From assembly GCA_007133115.1 (NCBI GenBank), contig SLNI01000215.1:1-5442 (forward strand): a DNA stretch of 5,442 bases, written 5' to 3'. Positions 5,433 to 5,442 of this stretch are shown here, piece by piece. The stretch is from Thioalkalivibrio sp. Lineage in GTDB: Bacteria; Pseudomonadota; Gammaproteobacteria; Ectothiorhodospirales; Ectothiorhodospiraceae. Position 1 is the first letter of the stretch. Each line of letters starts with the position of its first letter. The notes beneath the pieces are model-generated. The model was not told the DNA's origin and searched no databases. It worked only from the letters and a program-made list of their open reading frames with translations. A program made the translations under genes and the position numbers.

Positions 5433-5442
5433 GGGCGAAGCG

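Larger units (their letters stand above)
5337..5442. other. Non-coding end of window with repeats
   Basis: No credible gene start lies between the activator stop and the window edge. The stretch is less GC-rich in its last third than the flanking genes and carries paired CTGACA repeats (5365-5391) and inverted repeats (5409-5432). No GG-N10-GC sigma-54 promoter occurs on either strand. TTTGGCAC at 5413-5420 resembles a -24 box but has CAAC where the -12 TTGC should be. It is most likely the upstream control region of a gene beyond base 5442. Confidence 0.5.

Overview
The window is GC-rich, densely coding DNA with five complete protein genes. It looks like a high-GC gammaproteobacterium, possibly of the Ectothiorhodospiraceae/Thioalkalivibrio/Halorhodospira kind. 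That placement is an inference, based mainly on a Pab1020-type RNA ligase and a HARP/'RNA ligase partner' PIN protein occurring together, a pair I associate with archaea, Aquificales and some halo-alkaliphilic proteobacteria. I see no tRNA, rRNA, CRISPR array, insertion sequence or other mobile element.

Layout. Bases 1-54 are probably the last codons of an upstream + strand gene. A + strand alpha/beta-hydrolase (72-1406) follows 17 bases later. It meets a - strand METTL7-like SAM methyltransferase (1432-2037) tail to tail, with a small hairpin in the 25-base gap. The methyltransferase diverges from a + strand PIN-domain protein (2176-2775) of the HARP family, also called RNA ligase partner or protein-only RNase P. 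That gene meets tail to tail, 20 bases apart, a - strand ATP-dependent RNA ligase of the Pab1020/Rnl3 family (2796-3893, or to 3941 with a GTG start). The ligase diverges from a + strand sigma-54-dependent activator (3990-5336) with a PAS sensor carrying a Cys/His cluster, an AAA+ domain and a Fis-type helix-turn-helix. The last 106 bases are non-coding and carry repeats that look regulatory.

How it may fit together. The centre of interest is 2176-5336: an RNA-cutting or tRNA 5'-processing enzyme, an RNA-joining enzyme and a sigma-54 activator transcribed away from the ligase. The geometry recalls the rtcR/rtcBA RNA-repair locus, but with an unrelated ligase and a PAS sensor in place of the CARF domain of RtcR. 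A related 27-base element (CTGwCA, 15 bases, CTGACA; 17 of 27 positions shared) sits at the activator's own start codon and again just after its stop codon, and is a candidate binding site for this regulator. No GG-N10-GC sigma-54 promoter is present in either non-coding stretch, so control of the ligase by the activator is a hypothesis. A target operon just beyond the right edge is at least as likely.
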